64,000 nucleotides of DNA from Aeromonas eucrenophila (GTDB taxonomy: Bacteria; Pseudomonadota; Gammaproteobacteria; Enterobacterales; Aeromonadaceae), in NCBI RefSeq assembly GCF_000819865.1, contig NZ_CDDF01000006.1, positions 1 through 64,000 of the forward strand, given 5' to 3'. The translations under genes were made by a program, and so were the position numbers. Shown here piece after piece: positions 17,242-27,327 of the stretch. Under the pieces are notes generated by a model. That model worked only from the letters and a program-made list of their open reading frames with translations, did not search any database and was not told the origin of the DNA. Within the stretch, counting starts at the first letter, position 1. Every line of letters begins with the position of its first letter.

Positions 17242-18179
17242 GCCGCCGTGCCCAGCGCGGCTTTGCCGTAACGCTCGAAGGCGAGCCGGTGCAGCAGCCC
17301 CTTGAACCAGCCAATCGCCTCGTCGTGGGCGGTGAGGGGGTGGCCCGCCATCAGATAGACGATGGGGATCTCCGGCTCCAGCTGATGGAGCCGCAGCGGG
17401 TAGTAACGGCAGAAGTGGCGGCCGATCATCTCCGGCACCACCACCAGATAGCGGCCGGTCGCCATCAGCTGCGGCACCGCCATAAAGCTCGGCAGCCGCA
17501 CTCCCAGCTCACGCGCCACCGCGAAGCGGGCCAGCCAGAGATCCACCATGGCCTGGCTGTGTCCCCAGCTGGAGGTGTAAATATGGGGCCGACTGACCAG
17601 GTCGGCTGGCCCCAGCGCATCCGGCAGCTCGCTGCCAAGGGGTGACAGGCACACCAGCGGGTTGCTGAACCACTCCTCGCGCCACAACCGGGGCGACAGG
17701 TTGTTGGCATCGGCGAACCCGATCACCAGATCCAGCTCCCCCTTCTCCAGCTCCCGCTCGTAGTCGCTGTCCGCCAGCTCGCACACCTCCAGCCGACACT
17801 GGGCCGCCTGCTGGTGCATGCGCTCCACCAGCGTCGGCACCAGGCCGTGCTCCACCGAGCCCGGGGTGGCGATGCGAAACACCCGCTGGGCGCTGGCGGG
17901 ATCGAACCCCTTCGCCTGGCGCAGCCCTTGCTCCAGCATGGCCAGCGCCTGGCGCACCGGCCCCGCCAGCGCCTTGGCACGCTCGGTGGGCATCATCTCC
18001 CGCCGGCTCATGACAAACAGCGGGTCATCCAGCGCACTGCGCAGCCGCCCGAGGGCATGGCTGACGGTGGACTGTGAGAGGTGCAGACGCTCGGCGGCAC
18101 GGGTGACGTTGCGCTCCTGCATCAGCATGTCGAACACGGTGAGCAGGTTGAGATCGAGTCGGGAAAGGGGGAGTTCCAT
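17220..18179 (-). CDS. LysR-family transcriptional regulator
   Basis: 319 residues. N-terminal winged HTH (about 8-65: [38 protein letters not shown]) and a substrate-binding domain from about 95. Closer to the NodD/PcpR-like LysR group (DLNLL start, [20 protein letters not shown]) than to CysB-type. It overlaps the convergent trpS end by 22 bases and diverges from a DMT exporter gene, which is the likely target. Confidence 0.88.
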   Translation of the reverse strand: MELPLSRLDLNLLTVFDMLMQERNVTRAAERLHLSQSTVSHALGRLRSALDDPLFVMSRREMMPTERAKALAGPVRQALAMLEQGLRQAKGFDPASAQRVFRIATPGSVEHGLVPTLVERMHQQAAQCRLEVCELADSDYERELEKGELDLVIGFADANNLSPRLWREEWFSNPLVCLSPLGSELPDALGPADLVSRPHIYTSSWGHSQAMVDLWLARFAVARELGVRLPSFMAVPQLMATGRYLVVVPEMIGRHFCRYYPLRLHQLEPEIPIVYLMAGHPLTAHDEAIGWFKGLLHRLAFERYGKAALGTAAQRSPAK

Positions 18180-18213
18180 CGATAATGGCCATAGTGGAAT
18201 GACGACAATTCAT

Positions 18214-18244
18214 TTTTGGCATAGTAGCAGATTGCATAGAATGC
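18214..18244 (+). promoter_or_regulatory. Candidate promoter of the DMT exporter
   Basis: TTTTGG (18214-18219), 17 bp and TAGAAT (18237-18242), overlapped by the inverted repeat GCAT-AGA-ATGC (18234-18244). The position between divergent LysR and exporter genes suits a LysR-controlled promoter, but no full T-N11-A box stands out. Confidence 0.35.
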
Positions 18245-18270
18245 GCGGGCAAATTACATCGGAGATTAAA

Positions 18271-19170
18271 ATGCGTAGCTATCTGTTGTTGCTGGCGATC
18301 GGCCTGTTGTGGGGTTCCCAGTTCATCTTCATGCATCAGGCCGTCACCGAGATGCCCCCCATCATGGTGGCATCCGTGCGCGCCCTGTGCGGCAGCCTGA
18401 CCCTGGGTCTGCTCTGCCTGTTCATGCGCCTCAAGAGCGAACACACGCCTTGGCGCACCTATATGCTGATCGCCCTGCTCGATGCCACCATCCCCTTCAT
18501 CATGGTGGCCTGGGGTCAGCAGTACGTGGATAGCGCCATCGCCGCCGTGGTGATGGGTTGTATCCCCTTTGTCACCATCTTGATGGCACCCTTGTTGGTT
18601 TCCGGTGAAAAAATCACCAAGGGCGGCCTTGTCTCCGTGGTCATCGGCTTCGTCGGCGTGCTGGTACTGTTCTGGCCGAAACTGGCCAATGGCATGAACG
18701 CCGGCCTGCTCGGCGCCGTCGCCATCCTGTTCGGGGCCAGCTGCTTCGCCATCGGCCTGCTGATGATCAAGCGCTTCGCCAAAGACCACCCCGTGGTCGT
18801 CGCACGCAACATCCTGATCTCGTCGGCCGTGCAGTTGCTGCTGGCCGCGCCCTTCGTCACCGATCTGAGCGCGCTCACCATGCCGAGCCATCAGGCCATG
18901 GGAGCGGTCGCCGTGCTGGGCGTGTTCTGTACCGGCCTGGTCTACTTCCTCTACATGGCGCTGATCCAGCAGGCGGGCCCGACCTTTGCCTCCTTCAGCA
19001 ACTACCTGGTGCCGCTGTTTGGCGTCATGCTCGGTGCCCTGTTCCTCGGTGAGCAGATCCAGTCCACCACAGGCGCGGCACTGGCGCTGATCCTGGGCTC
19101 GGTCGCCCTCAACCAGTGGGCACAGCAGCGTCGCACCCAGCGGGAGGCGACCCTATGTCAGGCATCCTGA
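18271..19170 (+). CDS. EamA/DMT-family transporter
   Basis: 299 residues, about ten helices in two EamA halves (LLLLAIGLLWGSQFIFM at the start; second half from about 155). Drug/metabolite transporters export small metabolites across the inner membrane; substrate unknown. The ATG at 18271 has GGAG 6 bases upstream. Divergent from a LysR gene and overlapping a small membrane-protein ORF at its 3' end. Confidence 0.85.
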   Translation: MRSYLLLLAIGLLWGSQFIFMHQAVTEMPPIMVASVRALCGSLTLGLLCLFMRLKSEHTPWRTYMLIALLDATIPFIMVAWGQQYVDSAIAAVVMGCIPFVTILMAPLLVSGEKITKGGLVSVVIGFVGVLVLFWPKLANGMNAGLLGAVAILFGASCFAIGLLMIKRFAKDHPVVVARNILISSAVQLLLAAPFVTDLSALTMPSHQAMGAVAVLGVFCTGLVYFLYMALIQQAGPTFASFSNYLVPLFGVMLGALFLGEQIQSTTGAALALILGSVALNQWAQQRRTQREATLCQAS

Positions 19171-19316
19171 CCACCCTGTGCGGCGGTCTGGTACTGATCG
19201 CCGGCTGGCAGTATCGCCACCGGCTGGCCGGCGTGCTCGGCCTGCTGATGCTGACCCTGCCCTGGCTGTTCGACAGCAAGCTGCAGACCATGCTGAGCTA
19301 TGCCCTGCACGCCTGA
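19155..19316 (+). CDS. Small membrane protein, 53 residues
   Basis: Starts within the last 16 bases of the DMT exporter gene in another frame, with GGAGG 8 bases upstream of the ATG, so translational coupling is likely. It has two hydrophobic stretches (about 3-17 and 26-39, AGVLGLLMLTLPWLF). No family is recognised. It could be an accessory subunit of the exporter, which is only inference. A strong terminator follows at 19399. Confidence 0.55.
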   Translation: MSGILTTLCGGLVLIAGWQYRHRLAGVLGLLMLTLPWLFDSKLQTMLSYALHA

Positions 19317-19398
19317 AGGCCGATGCTGAATGCGTGATGAGAGTGTACCTCTCTGTTTTTTGGGACCGTTTTAAAAAAACCTCCGATTTGTCCCCTCT

Positions 19399-19423
19399 AC
19401 CGGCGCTCTGCGCCGGTTTTTTT
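19399..19423 (+). terminator. Rho-independent terminator
   Basis: Stem CCGGCGC/GCGCCGG with a TCT loop (19400-19416), followed by seven T. It ends the exporter plus small-protein unit. Confidence 0.9.
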
Positions 19424-19898
19424 ATGCCTCCTCCCCGCTTCGCAGGTAGCGATACTCGAGCCGCTCGTTCTTGCGCGGGCCTGTGATCTGCCAGCCAAGC
19501 CTGAATCCGCCCGGCAAGGGGGTCAGCTCGGCACTGTAGTGATCCTGACCGCACAGATGGGGCTCGGCGGTCAGCCAGCGCCCGTCCGGCCCGGGTCGCA
19601 GCTCAAACAGCAGGACCGGCGCCCCGTGGCGCAGATGGGAGAGCGAGATCCCCCGCTCGCTGCGCCGCCACCAGAAACTGTTGTGCATGGCGAGCTCACG
19701 GCCATGGGGCGTGGTATAGCGACCCGCTTCGGCAAACAGCCAACCCCTCTGATGATCGGTCACCAGCACCTCTCCCTCCCCCCGCCCGTTCCAGTCGGTG
19801 GCGGAGCCCACCCCGTTGCTCGCCTCGAAGGCAAATGCTCCGATCTGTGGCAACAGTGCCCATAAACGCTGGATCGCGCCTTCCAACTCGGCCATCAT
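19422..19898 (-). CDS. DUF6314-like protein
   Basis: About 158 residues, soluble. The C-terminal half carries the pattern I associate with DUF6314: PHLCGQDHYSAELTPLPGGFRLGWQITGPRKNERLEYRYLR. It may be a small beta-barrel of lipocalin-like fold (inference). The start at 19898 has GGAGGG upstream; a second ATG follows at once. It lies 39 bases from a divergent EamA gene. Biochemical role unknown. Confidence 0.65.
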   Translation of the reverse strand: MMAELEGAIQRLWALLPQIGAFAFEASNGVGSATDWNGRGEGEVLVTDHQRGWLFAEAGRYTTPHGRELAMHNSFWWRRSERGISLSHLRHGAPVLLFELRPGPDGRWLTAEPHLCGQDHYSAELTPLPGGFRLGWQITGPRKNERLEYRYLRSGEEA

Positions 19899-19937
19899 AG
19901 CGCCCTCCAAATTGACAACTGACGACAATTCAATCAC

Positions 19938-20795
19938 ATGAACTACTTGATAGGGGTCACCCTGCTCTGGTCCTTCTCCTTCAGCCTGATCGGGGTCTAC
20001 CTCGCCGGCCAGGTGGATGCCTACTTCTCCGTGCTGACCCGCATCGCTCTCGCCAGCCTGGTGTTTCTGCCCTTCCTGCGCCGCCGCTGGCTGAGACCCG
20101 ATCTGGTCGTCAAGCTGATGGCACTCGGCGCCACCCAGCTCGGCATCATGTATCTGTTCTATTACCACTCCTTCCTGCTGCTGACGGTGCCTGAGGTGCT
20201 GGTGTTCACCATCTTCACCCCCATCTACGTGACGCTGATCCACGATCTGCTGGAATCCAGATTCAAGCCGACCTACCTGTGGGGCGCCCTGCTCGCCGTG
20301 CTGGGGGCGGCCGTCATCCGCTTCGATGGCTTGACCGAGAGCTATGTGATGGGATTCCTGGTGGTGCAGGGGGCCAACATCTGCTTCGCCATCGGCCAGG
20401 TCGGCTACAAGGTGCTGTTGGCGCGGGAGAAGGAACAGCCCCCCCAGCTCGCGGTGTTCGGCTGCTTCTATCTCGGCGCCCTGGTGATCGCCCTGCCCGC
20501 CTGGCTGCTGCTGGGCCAACCCCAATACCCGACCAGCAACCTGCAATGGGGCATTCTGCTCTGGCTGGGGGTGGGGGCATCCGGGCTGGGTTACTTCCTG
20601 TGGAACAAGGGCGCGACCCTGGTCAGCAGCGGCGTGCTGGCCATCATGAACAACGCCCTGATCCCGGCCGGTCTGCTGGTCAACCTGGTACTCTGGGGCA
20701 AGGATGCAGACCTGCTCAGGATCTCACTGGGCGGCTTGCTGATGCTGGCCTCTCTCTGGGTCTGTCAGCGTCAGCCGGCGCATAAAGCGAACTGA
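19938..20795 (+). CDS. EamA/DMT-family transporter (carboxylate/amino acid/amine type)
   Basis: 285 residues, ten helices in two EamA repeats. The first half begins LLWSFSFSLIGVYLAGQVDAYF, and the second has ASGLGYFLWNKGATLVSSGVLAIMNN. It is a member of the CAAT-like subgroup of inner-membrane exporters; substrate not predictable. No clear ribosome site before the ATG. Divergent from the DUF6314-like gene. A terminator follows. Confidence 0.83.
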   Translation: MNYLIGVTLLWSFSFSLIGVYLAGQVDAYFSVLTRIALASLVFLPFLRRRWLRPDLVVKLMALGATQLGIMYLFYYHSFLLLTVPEVLVFTIFTPIYVTLIHDLLESRFKPTYLWGALLAVLGAAVIRFDGLTESYVMGFLVVQGANICFAIGQVGYKVLLAREKEQPPQLAVFGCFYLGALVIALPAWLLLGQPQYPTSNLQWGILLWLGVGASGLGYFLWNKGATLVSSGVLAIMNNALIPAGLLVNLVLWGKDADLLRISLGGLLMLASLWVCQRQPAHKAN

Positions 20796-20812
20796 CGATC
20801 AGCCGACCGATG

Positions 20813-20836
20813 GGCCTGCCGATGCAGGCCTTCTTT
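20813..20836 (+). terminator. Terminator after EamA gene
   Basis: Stem GGCCTGC/GCAGGCC with a CGAT loop, then TTCTTT. Confidence 0.75.
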
Positions 20837-20877
20837 GAGCCACCGGCATCATCCGGTGAGTGAGCGCTGACTAAAAA

Positions 20878-21741
20878 TCAACCGATGACGGTGTTGTGCT
20901 CCCGTTTGGCCTGGCCGTGACAGGAGGCCAGCCGGGCCAGCAGGTGATCGATCTGCTCGGCGCTCTGGCTCTGTACCAGCCCGATGCTGACGGTCACCGG
21001 CCGCTCAGGCAGCAGGTTGGCATCGGCAATTTCGAGGCGCAGCCGCTCGGCGATCTCCAGACCGCTCAGGCGATCGGTCTGGGACAGCATCAGGATGAAG
21101 CCATCCTCGTCCCAGCGGGCGAAGGGATCTTCCCGGCGCAGCTCCCGGCGCACTATACGAGCCAGCTTCGCCAGCATGGCATCGCAGGCCACCTCGCCAA
21201 ACAGCTGCAATATCTTGCTGCTGTGATCCACTGTGAATTGCAGCAGGCAGAAGCTGCCGCTCTCGTGCGCCAACCGCTCATCCAGCAGCAGCTCGAAGTA
21301 ACTGCGGCTCTCGAGACCGGTGAGGGGGTCCGTGTGGTGGCGTTCGTCCGCCTGAGGGGCGGCCGGATCGAGATGGCGGACCACCCCCAACAGCTGACCC
21401 TGTCCATCACGCTGTATCCGCTCCTCCAGCCGGAGGTAGTGGCCCTGATGGTGCAAGATGCGGTATTCGAGGCGCAGCCCGTTACCCTGGCCGCTCTGGC
21501 AGGCCCTGACGGCCTCTTCCAGCCGGGTGGCATCGTCCGGGTGCACCCGTGCCAGCCAGCCGAGGTCATCCAGCTCATCCCCTTCCAGCCCCAGCAGTGC
21601 CAGGCAGGAGGGATCGCGCCTCAGCCCCAGCTCCGCCGACCAGACCCAGATCCCGGCCTCCAGCATCGCCATGGCTTGCGCCATCAGGGACATATCGAGC
21701 CGGGTCACGGTCTCAACCCAGGGAGTTACATCTCTTTCCAT
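20878..21741 (-). CDS. PAS protein with degenerate GGDEF domain
   Basis: 287 residues. A PAS fold (about 20-125, with WVWSAELGLRRD and VHPDDATRLEEAV), then a GGDEF-type domain (about 140-280) with the usual entry DPLTGLESRSYFELLL. The active loop reads ARWDEDGF where RxGGDEF is expected, so both glycines are lost, and the metal-site FDxDxFK segment is QFTVDHSS. Catalysis of cyclic di-GMP synthesis is very unlikely; a sensing or scaffold role is inferred. Start set at 21741, where GAGG lies 6 bases upstream; the earlier ATG at 21765 has none. Confidence 0.8.
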   Translation of the reverse strand: MERDVTPWVETVTRLDMSLMAQAMAMLEAGIWVWSAELGLRRDPSCLALLGLEGDELDDLGWLARVHPDDATRLEEAVRACQSGQGNGLRLEYRILHHQGHYLRLEERIQRDGQGQLLGVVRHLDPAAPQADERHHTDPLTGLESRSYFELLLDERLAHESGSFCLLQFTVDHSSKILQLFGEVACDAMLAKLARIVRRELRREDPFARWDEDGFILMLSQTDRLSGLEIAERLRLEIADANLLPERPVTVSIGLVQSQSAEQIDHLLARLASCHGQAKREHNTVIG

Positions 21742-21798
21742 CACACGCCTCGAAACCGGATCCAAATATCAGCCCAAATAAGTAGCATTGGCGCTCCC

Positions 21799-21822
21799 GC
21801 CGAGCAACAGGCTCGGCCTGCT
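21799..21822 (+). terminator. Hairpin with T-run between GGDEF and kdkA genes
   Basis: Stem GCCGAGC/GCTCGGC with an AACAG loop, then CTGCTTTT on the plus strand. Both flanking genes run on the minus strand, so its role is unclear. Confidence 0.3.
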
Positions 21823-21883
21823 TTTCCCTACTAGCCCACCATCGGTCTCCAACACGAATTGGAAGCCAACATACCGCTGGCAC

Positions 21884-22597
21884 TCAGCCCGCGGTGCCCT
21901 GATAACCAGACATCAGCGCCTGCCAGTTTTCCGGCACGAAGTGGAAGCTGGTGTGCAGTTGGGACTCCTTGGTGAAGGAGCGCAGCAACCGCTCAAGGTT
22001 CGCCTGCTGCCAGCTGCCGGGGGAGCGGATAGCCCCCTTGTCGAAATCGATCACCCAGACCTTGCCCTCCTTGTCGAGCAGCAGGTTGTGGCTGTTGAGA
22101 TCCGCGTGATAGACGCCGGCATCATGAAGCTGACGCACCGTCTGGCCGACCTTGTGCCACACCTCGCCGGCGATGCTGCCCTGCTTGAGCAGCGCCACCA
22201 GATCCTTGGCGCCGCGGATGCGCTCGATCAGGATGTCGGCACGATAGAAGGGACCCTGCTTGACCATGCGCGCCGCAAACGGGCGCGGCACCGGCAGTCC
22301 CTGCTCGCTCAGCCTGGCCAGCAGGCGGTATTCGGCCATGGCGCGGCTGGTCTCCACCCCTTCAAACCAGAAGCGATCCCGCACCAGCTTGCCCACCATG
22401 CCGCCGCGGTAATAGTGGCGCAGCACCAGGTGGCGCGACTCATCCTTCACAAACCAGGTCACCCCGCGACCGATGGCGGAGCCCACCACCTGGCGATGGG
22501 TCTGCCACCAGGCCGGATCGAACAATTCGGGGGAAGGGTCGCGGAAGGCCCCTTCGGCATACCAGCAGATCTGGTTATGGATGGTCTGTGTCAACAT
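21884..22597 (-). CDS. kdkA: Kdo kinase (LPS core)
   Basis: 237 residues. Phosphorylates Kdo of Kdo-lipid A during core LPS synthesis, at the cytoplasmic face. Kinase motifs are present: VLRHYYRGGMVGKL near the N-lobe, YHADLNSHNLLLD as the catalytic loop and VIDFDKG as the metal loop. The KdkA N-terminal WW segment (DPAWWQTHRQVVG) is also seen. The start at 22597 has GGA upstream; an ATG 30 bases earlier has no ribosome site. Divergent from a heptosyltransferase gene, giving an LPS core gene pair. Confidence 0.9.
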   Translation of the reverse strand: MLTQTIHNQICWYAEGAFRDPSPELFDPAWWQTHRQVVGSAIGRGVTWFVKDESRHLVLRHYYRGGMVGKLVRDRFWFEGVETSRAMAEYRLLARLSEQGLPVPRPFAARMVKQGPFYRADILIERIRGAKDLVALLKQGSIAGEVWHKVGQTVRQLHDAGVYHADLNSHNLLLDKEGKVWVIDFDKGAIRSPGSWQQANLERLLRSFTKESQLHTSFHFVPENWQALMSGYQGTAG

Positions 22598-22741
22598 CTG
22601 AAGATTCCGGTCGATAGTTGGGCGCAATGCATCAATCCATGAAGAATGTGCCGGTCAGGCATGCCAGCGGGTGCGATTTTACAATCCACAAGGGAGTTTG
22701 CATAATGCCATCCATCCATTCTGCCACCATTGCGCCACATC

Positions 22742-23824
22742 ATGCCGCTGTTCCAAACGCCACCTTCTTCCATCTGCATCCTGCGGCTCTCCGCCATCGG
22801 GGATTGCTGCCACGCGCTGGCGCTGGTGCGCGTCATCCAGCGGGAGTGGCCAGAGACTCGCATCACCTGGATCACCGGCAAGATTGAAGCGACACTTTTT
22901 GCCGACCTGCCCGGGGTCGAGGTCATCGCCTTCGACAAGAGCAAGGGCTGGCGTGGCTATCGCGCGCTGTGGCAGAGGCTCGAGGGCCGCCAGTTCGACG
23001 CCCTGCTGCACCTGCAGGCCGCCCTGCGGGCCAGCATCGCCACCCTCGGCATCAAGGCCAAGGTCAAACTCGGCTTCGATAAAGAACGCGCCAGCGACGG
23101 TCAGTGGTTGTTCACCAACCAGCGCGTGCCCTCGCCCGCCTCTCCTCATGTGCTCGACGGCTTCCTCGCCTTCGCCAAGGAGCTGGGCATCCGGGATCTG
23201 ACGCCGGACTGGCAATTGCCCATCAGTGCCGAACACAGGGAGTGGGCCAGGGAGAAGGTAGCCGGCAAACCCACCCTGCTCATCTGCGCCGCCGCCAGCA
23301 AGGCGTTCAAGAACTGGACCGCCGAAGGTTATGCCGCCTTGGCGGATCACGCCGCCGGCAAGGGTTTTCAGGTCTACCTCTGCGGCGGTCCGGCCAAGCT
23401 GGAGCGGGATCTCGCGGCAGAGATAGCCCGGCTCAGCCACAGCAAGCCGGTGGATCTGGTGGGCCAGACCAACCTCAAACAGCTGCTGGCACTGATCGCC
23501 GAGGCTAGTCTGGTGCTGGCACCGGATACGGGCCCCACCCACATGGCGACCCTGGTCGGCACCCCTGTCATCGGCCTCTACGCCCACCACAATCCGGCGC
23601 GTACCGGCCCCTATCTGTGCCGCGACCATGCGGTCAGCGTCTATCAGGAACTCATCGAGCAGGAGACCGGCAAGCCGCTGGCCGAGCTTAGCTGGCGCAC
23701 CCGCCTCAAGGATCCGGACGCCATGAGCAAGATAACCAGCGAGCGGGTGATCGCCGCCTTCGACCGTATCTGTTTGGAATATCGACTGCCAGGCGGTGAA
23801 AGACTCGGGAATTCCGAAGCCTGA
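22742..23824 (+). CDS. GT9 heptosyltransferase (LPS core)
   Basis: About 360 residues in the glycosyltransferase family 9 fold. Start ICILRLSAIGDCCHALALVRVIQREWP; donor-site signature VLAPDTGPTHMATLVGTPVIGLYAHHNPARTGPY. It would transfer ADP-heptose to the inner core of LPS. Whether it is the first, second or another heptosyltransferase cannot be told. The start is uncertain between 22730 and 22742. Neighbour kdkA fits the pathway, since in Haemophilus-type cores phospho-Kdo is linked with heptose addition. Confidence 0.85.
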   Translation: MPLFQTPPSSICILRLSAIGDCCHALALVRVIQREWPETRITWITGKIEATLFADLPGVEVIAFDKSKGWRGYRALWQRLEGRQFDALLHLQAALRASIATLGIKAKVKLGFDKERASDGQWLFTNQRVPSPASPHVLDGFLAFAKELGIRDLTPDWQLPISAEHREWAREKVAGKPTLLICAAASKAFKNWTAEGYAALADHAAGKGFQVYLCGGPAKLERDLAAEIARLSHSKPVDLVGQTNLKQLLALIAEASLVLAPDTGPTHMATLVGTPVIGLYAHHNPARTGPYLCRDHAVSVYQELIEQETGKPLAELSWRTRLKDPDAMSKITSERVIAAFDRICLEYRLPGGERLGNSEA

Positions 23825-24093
23825 GGCTGGGATAATCTGCTGGCCCATCTCCCGCACCAGGGGCAGAATAGCAGCCTGTGGGTGACGCTCCCGCAGCAAG
23901 CTACGAATACTTTGATCGGCTGGAATATGATTCCGGCCGTTTTTTTATCCGCCACCATCTGCTAAAATTCGCCGCCTTTAGATCCCCCTGATTCTGATTT
24001 TTCCGTGTTTTGCGAGCGACTGTCTCCCTTATCGGGCACAAGACGGCAGCCTCTGCTACAACCAAAACACTGTCATCGCTTAAAGGTACAGAC

Positions 24094-24720
24094 ATGGCGC
24101 AACAAGGCACTCTCTACATCATCTCCTCCCCGAGCGGGGCGGGTAAGTCCAGCCTGATCAATGCCTTGCTGACCAAGCATAACGATGCTGGCAAGATGCA
24201 GCTGTCGGTCTCCCACACCACCCGCGCCATGCGCCCGGGGGAAGAGAACGGGGTGCACTATCACTTCGTGCAGGTGGAAGAGTTCAAGGCGCTGATCGCG
24301 CGCGGCGACTTTCTGGAGTGGGCCGAGGTCTTCGGCAACTACTATGGCACCTCCCGCGCCGCCATCGAGGCCTGCCTGGCCCAGGGCATCGACGTCTTCC
24401 TCGACATCGACTGGCAGGGTGCCCGCCAGATCCGCGAGCAGATGCCGACCAAGTCCATCTTCATCCTGCCTCCCAGCCGCGCCGAGCTGGAGCAACGCCT
24501 GATCGGACGCGGCCAGGACAGTGCCGAGGTGATCAAGGGACGGATGGAGAAAGCCATTGCCGAAATGGTGCACTACGACGAGTATGACTATGTCATTATC
24601 AACGAAGACTTTGAGCAGGCGCTGTTCCAGCTCAGGGCCATCATCGAGTGCCAGCGGCTGGCATTGCACCAGCAACAGCAGGCCCAACAAAACTTGCTGC
24701 AACAGTTGCTGGCAGAATAG
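24094..24720 (+). CDS. gmk: Guanylate kinase
   Basis: 208 residues. Converts GMP plus ATP to GDP. P-loop [16 protein letters not shown] at the N-terminus and the GMP-binding [20 protein letters not shown] poly-Gln tail is present, as in E. coli. First of the conserved gmk-rpoZ-spoT-trmH row. A TAAAAT sequence about 130 bases upstream could be its -10 box. The start at 24094 is preceded by AAAGGTAC. Confidence 0.97.
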   Translation: MAQQGTLYIISSPSGAGKSSLINALLTKHNDAGKMQLSVSHTTRAMRPGEENGVHYHFVQVEEFKALIARGDFLEWAEVFGNYYGTSRAAIEACLAQGIDVFLDIDWQGARQIREQMPTKSIFILPPSRAELEQRLIGRGQDSAEVIKGRMEKAIAEMVHYDEYDYVIINEDFEQALFQLRAIIECQRLALHQQQQAQQNLLQQLLAE

Positions 24721-24799
24721 TCCAAAAACAAGTAAACTTTTGCGTCATTTTTAAACACCGCTTTTTTCAACACAGAAAGCCCAAACACTGGAGTCCTGC

Positions 24800-25075
24800 A
24801 TGGCACGCGTTACTGTAGAAGATGCTGTAAAACAGGTAGGTAACCGTTTTGACCTGGTGCTGGTCGCCGCGCGCCGCGCCCGTCAAATCGCGGTACAAGG
24901 TAAAGATCCCCTGGTCGACGAAGAGAACGACAAGCCGACCGTGATCGCCCTGCGCGAGATCGAGCTGGGTCTGGTGAACAATCAAGTGATGGACACCCAG
25001 GACCGTTACGAGCAGCAAGAGCAGGAAGCCGCCGAGCTGGCTGCCGTTGCTGCCATCGCCGAAGGCCGCGGTTAA
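24800..25075 (+). CDS. rpoZ: RNA polymerase omega subunit
   Basis: 91 residues. [30 protein letters not shown] is nearly identical to enteric omega. It assists RNA polymerase assembly and forms one ppGpp site. It lies 79 bases after gmk and just before spoT, the usual order. Confidence 0.98.
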   Translation: MARVTVEDAVKQVGNRFDLVLVAARRARQIAVQGKDPLVDEENDKPTVIALREIELGLVNNQVMDTQDRYEQQEQEAAELAAVAAIAEGRG

Positions 25076-25205
25076 GTCATTCTTCCGGTTGGCACCCGCC
25101 TGGGTGCCGACTGTTCTCCCCATTTACAACCGCTCGAAAACCTCGCAAACTCGGAGACATACCCTCAATTCCACGAATTGCTGTTTCGCCACTGCGGGGA
25201 CTGTC

Positions 25206-27323
25206 TTGTATTTATTTGAAAATCTTAAAGAAATAGCCAATTCCTACCTGCCTTCCGAGCAGGTCGAGAAGCTCAGGCAAGCCTATGTGGTGGCCCGTGA
25301 TGCTCACCAGGGACAGATGCGTTCCAGCGGCGAGCCCTATATCACCCACCCCGTTGCCGTGGCCCGGATCCTGGGCGACATGCGCCTCGACCACGAAACC
25401 CTGATGGCCGCCGTGCTGCACGACGTCATCGAAGACACCCCCGTCACCAAAGACGATCTGGCCGAATTGTTTGGCAATGCCGTCGCCGAGCTGGTGTCCG
25501 GCGTCTCCAAGCTCGACAAGCTGAAGTTTCGCGATCGCAAGGAAGCCCAGGCCGAAAACTTCCGCAAGATGATGATGGCCATGACCCAGGATATCCGGGT
25601 CATCCTGATCAAGCTCGCCGACCGCACCCACAACATGCGCACCTTGGGCTCACTGCGGCCGGACAAGCGTCGCCGCATCGCCCGCGAGACGCTGGAGATC
25701 TTCGCCCCCATCGCCAACCGGCTCGGCATCCACACCATGAAGAACGAGCTGGAAGAGCTCGGCTTCGAGGCGCTCTACCCCATGCGCTCCCGGGTGCTGC
25801 GGGAATCGGTGCGCCGTGCCCGTGGCAATCGCCGCGAGATCATCGACTCCATCCAGAGCGAGATTGAAGGACGCTTGCGAGAGGCCGGCATCGACTCCCA
25901 GGTGAGCGGCCGCGAGAAGAATTTATTCTCCATTTACAACAAAATGGAGAAGAAAGAACTGCAATTTCACGAAGTAATGGATATCTATGCCTTTCGCGTG
26001 AGGGTAAAGGACATAGATACCTGTTACCGGGTTCTGGGCCAGATGCACAGCCTCTACAAGCCCCGTCCCGGCCGCTTCAAGGACTACATCGCCATCCCCA
26101 AGAGCAACGGCTACCAGTCCCTGCACACCTCCCTGGTGGGGCCACACGGGGTGCCGGTCGAGGTGCAGATCCGCACCGAGTTCATGGATCAGATGGCCGA
26201 CAAGGGGGTTGCCGCCCACTGGGCCTATAAGCAGGATGGCGACAGCTCGGGCACCACGGCCCAGATCCGCGCCCAACGCTGGATGCAGAGCCTGCTGGAG
26301 CTGCAACAGAGTGCCGGCAGTTCGTTCGAATTCATCGAAGGGGTCAAGACCGACCTCTTCCCCGACGAGATCTACGTGTTCACCCCGGAGGGCCGCATCA
26401 TGGAGCTGCCCGCCGGCGCCACCCCGGTGGATTTCGCCTACACGGTGCACACCGACATCGGCCACGCCTGTGTCGGCTCCCGGGTCGATCGCCATCCCTA
26501 CCCGCTCAGCAGCCCGCTGCATTCCGGTCAGACGGTGGAGATCATCACGGCCCCCGGCGCCCGTCCGAACGCGGCCTGGCTCAATTTCGTGGTGACCACC
26601 AAGGCCCGCTCCAAGATCCGCCAGTTCCTCAAGAACCTGCGCACCGAGGAGTCGGTGGTGCTGGGCCGTCGCCTGCTCAACCATGCCCTCGGCGCCAAGA
26701 ACATCGAAGACATCCCGGAGCCGCGCATCAAGCAGGTGCTTGCCGACACCAAGCACGAGAACCTGCAGGGCCTGCTGGCCGACGTGGGCCTCGGCAACGC
26801 CATGAGCGTCATGGTGGCGCGCCGCATGCTGGGGGATGAACTGCCGCCGGAAGAGCAGCCCAAGTCCACCGGCAAGAAGATGCCGATCAAGGGTGCCGAC
26901 GGCATGCTGGTCACCTTCGCGAATTGCTGCCGCCCCATCCCGGGGGACGCCATCATCGCCCACATCAGCCCGGGCAAGGGCCTGGTGATCCACCAGGAGT
27001 CCTGCCGCAACATCAAGGGCTACAGCCGCGAACCGGACAAGTATCTGCCGGTACAGTGGGAGGTAGACAAGGAGCAGGAGCAGGAATTCCGCACCGGCAT
27101 CAGCATCGAGATCATCAACCATCAAGGGGCGCTGGCGGAGCTGGCCAACGTGATCGCGGCCACCGGCGCCAACATTCACGCCATCAGCACCGAGGAGAAG
27201 GATGGCCGCGTCTATCTGGTCACCCTGCTCATCACCACCAAGAGCCGTATCCACCTTGCCAACATCATGCGCAAGATCCGGGTGATGCCGAACGTGCTCA
27301 GGGTGAGCCGACAGAAGAACTGA
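25206..27323 (+). CDS. spoT: Bifunctional (p)ppGpp synthetase/hydrolase SpoT
   Basis: 705 residues. HD hydrolase domain (HDVIEDT), RelA/SpoT synthetase domain ([22 protein letters not shown]), TGS, helical and zinc-finger-like region ([11 protein letters not shown]), and a C-terminal ACT domain ([16 protein letters not shown]). The start is TTG at 25206, giving [16 protein letters not shown], which matches E. coli SpoT; GGGGA lies 5 bases upstream. A longer in-frame ATG at 25047 overlaps rpoZ and is rejected. Confidence 0.97.
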   Translation: MYLFENLKEIANSYLPSEQVEKLRQAYVVARDAHQGQMRSSGEPYITHPVAVARILGDMRLDHETLMAAVLHDVIEDTPVTKDDLAELFGNAVAELVSGVSKLDKLKFRDRKEAQAENFRKMMMAMTQDIRVILIKLADRTHNMRTLGSLRPDKRRRIARETLEIFAPIANRLGIHTMKNELEELGFEALYPMRSRVLRESVRRARGNRREIIDSIQSEIEGRLREAGIDSQVSGREKNLFSIYNKMEKKELQFHEVMDIYAFRVRVKDIDTCYRVLGQMHSLYKPRPGRFKDYIAIPKSNGYQSLHTSLVGPHGVPVEVQIRTEFMDQMADKGVAAHWAYKQDGDSSGTTAQIRAQRWMQSLLELQQSAGSSFEFIEGVKTDLFPDEIYVFTPEGRIMELPAGATPVDFAYTVHTDIGHACVGSRVDRHPYPLSSPLHSGQTVEIITAPGARPNAAWLNFVVTTKARSKIRQFLKNLRTEESVVLGRRLLNHALGAKNIEDIPEPRIKQVLADTKHENLQGLLADVGLGNAMSVMVARRMLGDELPPEEQPKSTGKKMPIKGADGMLVTFANCCRPIPGDAIIAHISPGKGLVIHQESCRNIKGYSREPDKYLPVQWEVDKEQEQEFRTGISIEIINHQGALAELANVIAATGANIHAISTEEKDGRVYLVTLLITTKSRIHLANIMRKIRVMPNVLRVSRQKN

Positions 27324-27327
27324 ACAC

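Noticed and set aside
25047..25205. ATG start of spoT inside rpoZ
   Set aside because: The added segment does not match SpoT; TTG at 25206 gives the family N-terminus and has a good ribosome site.
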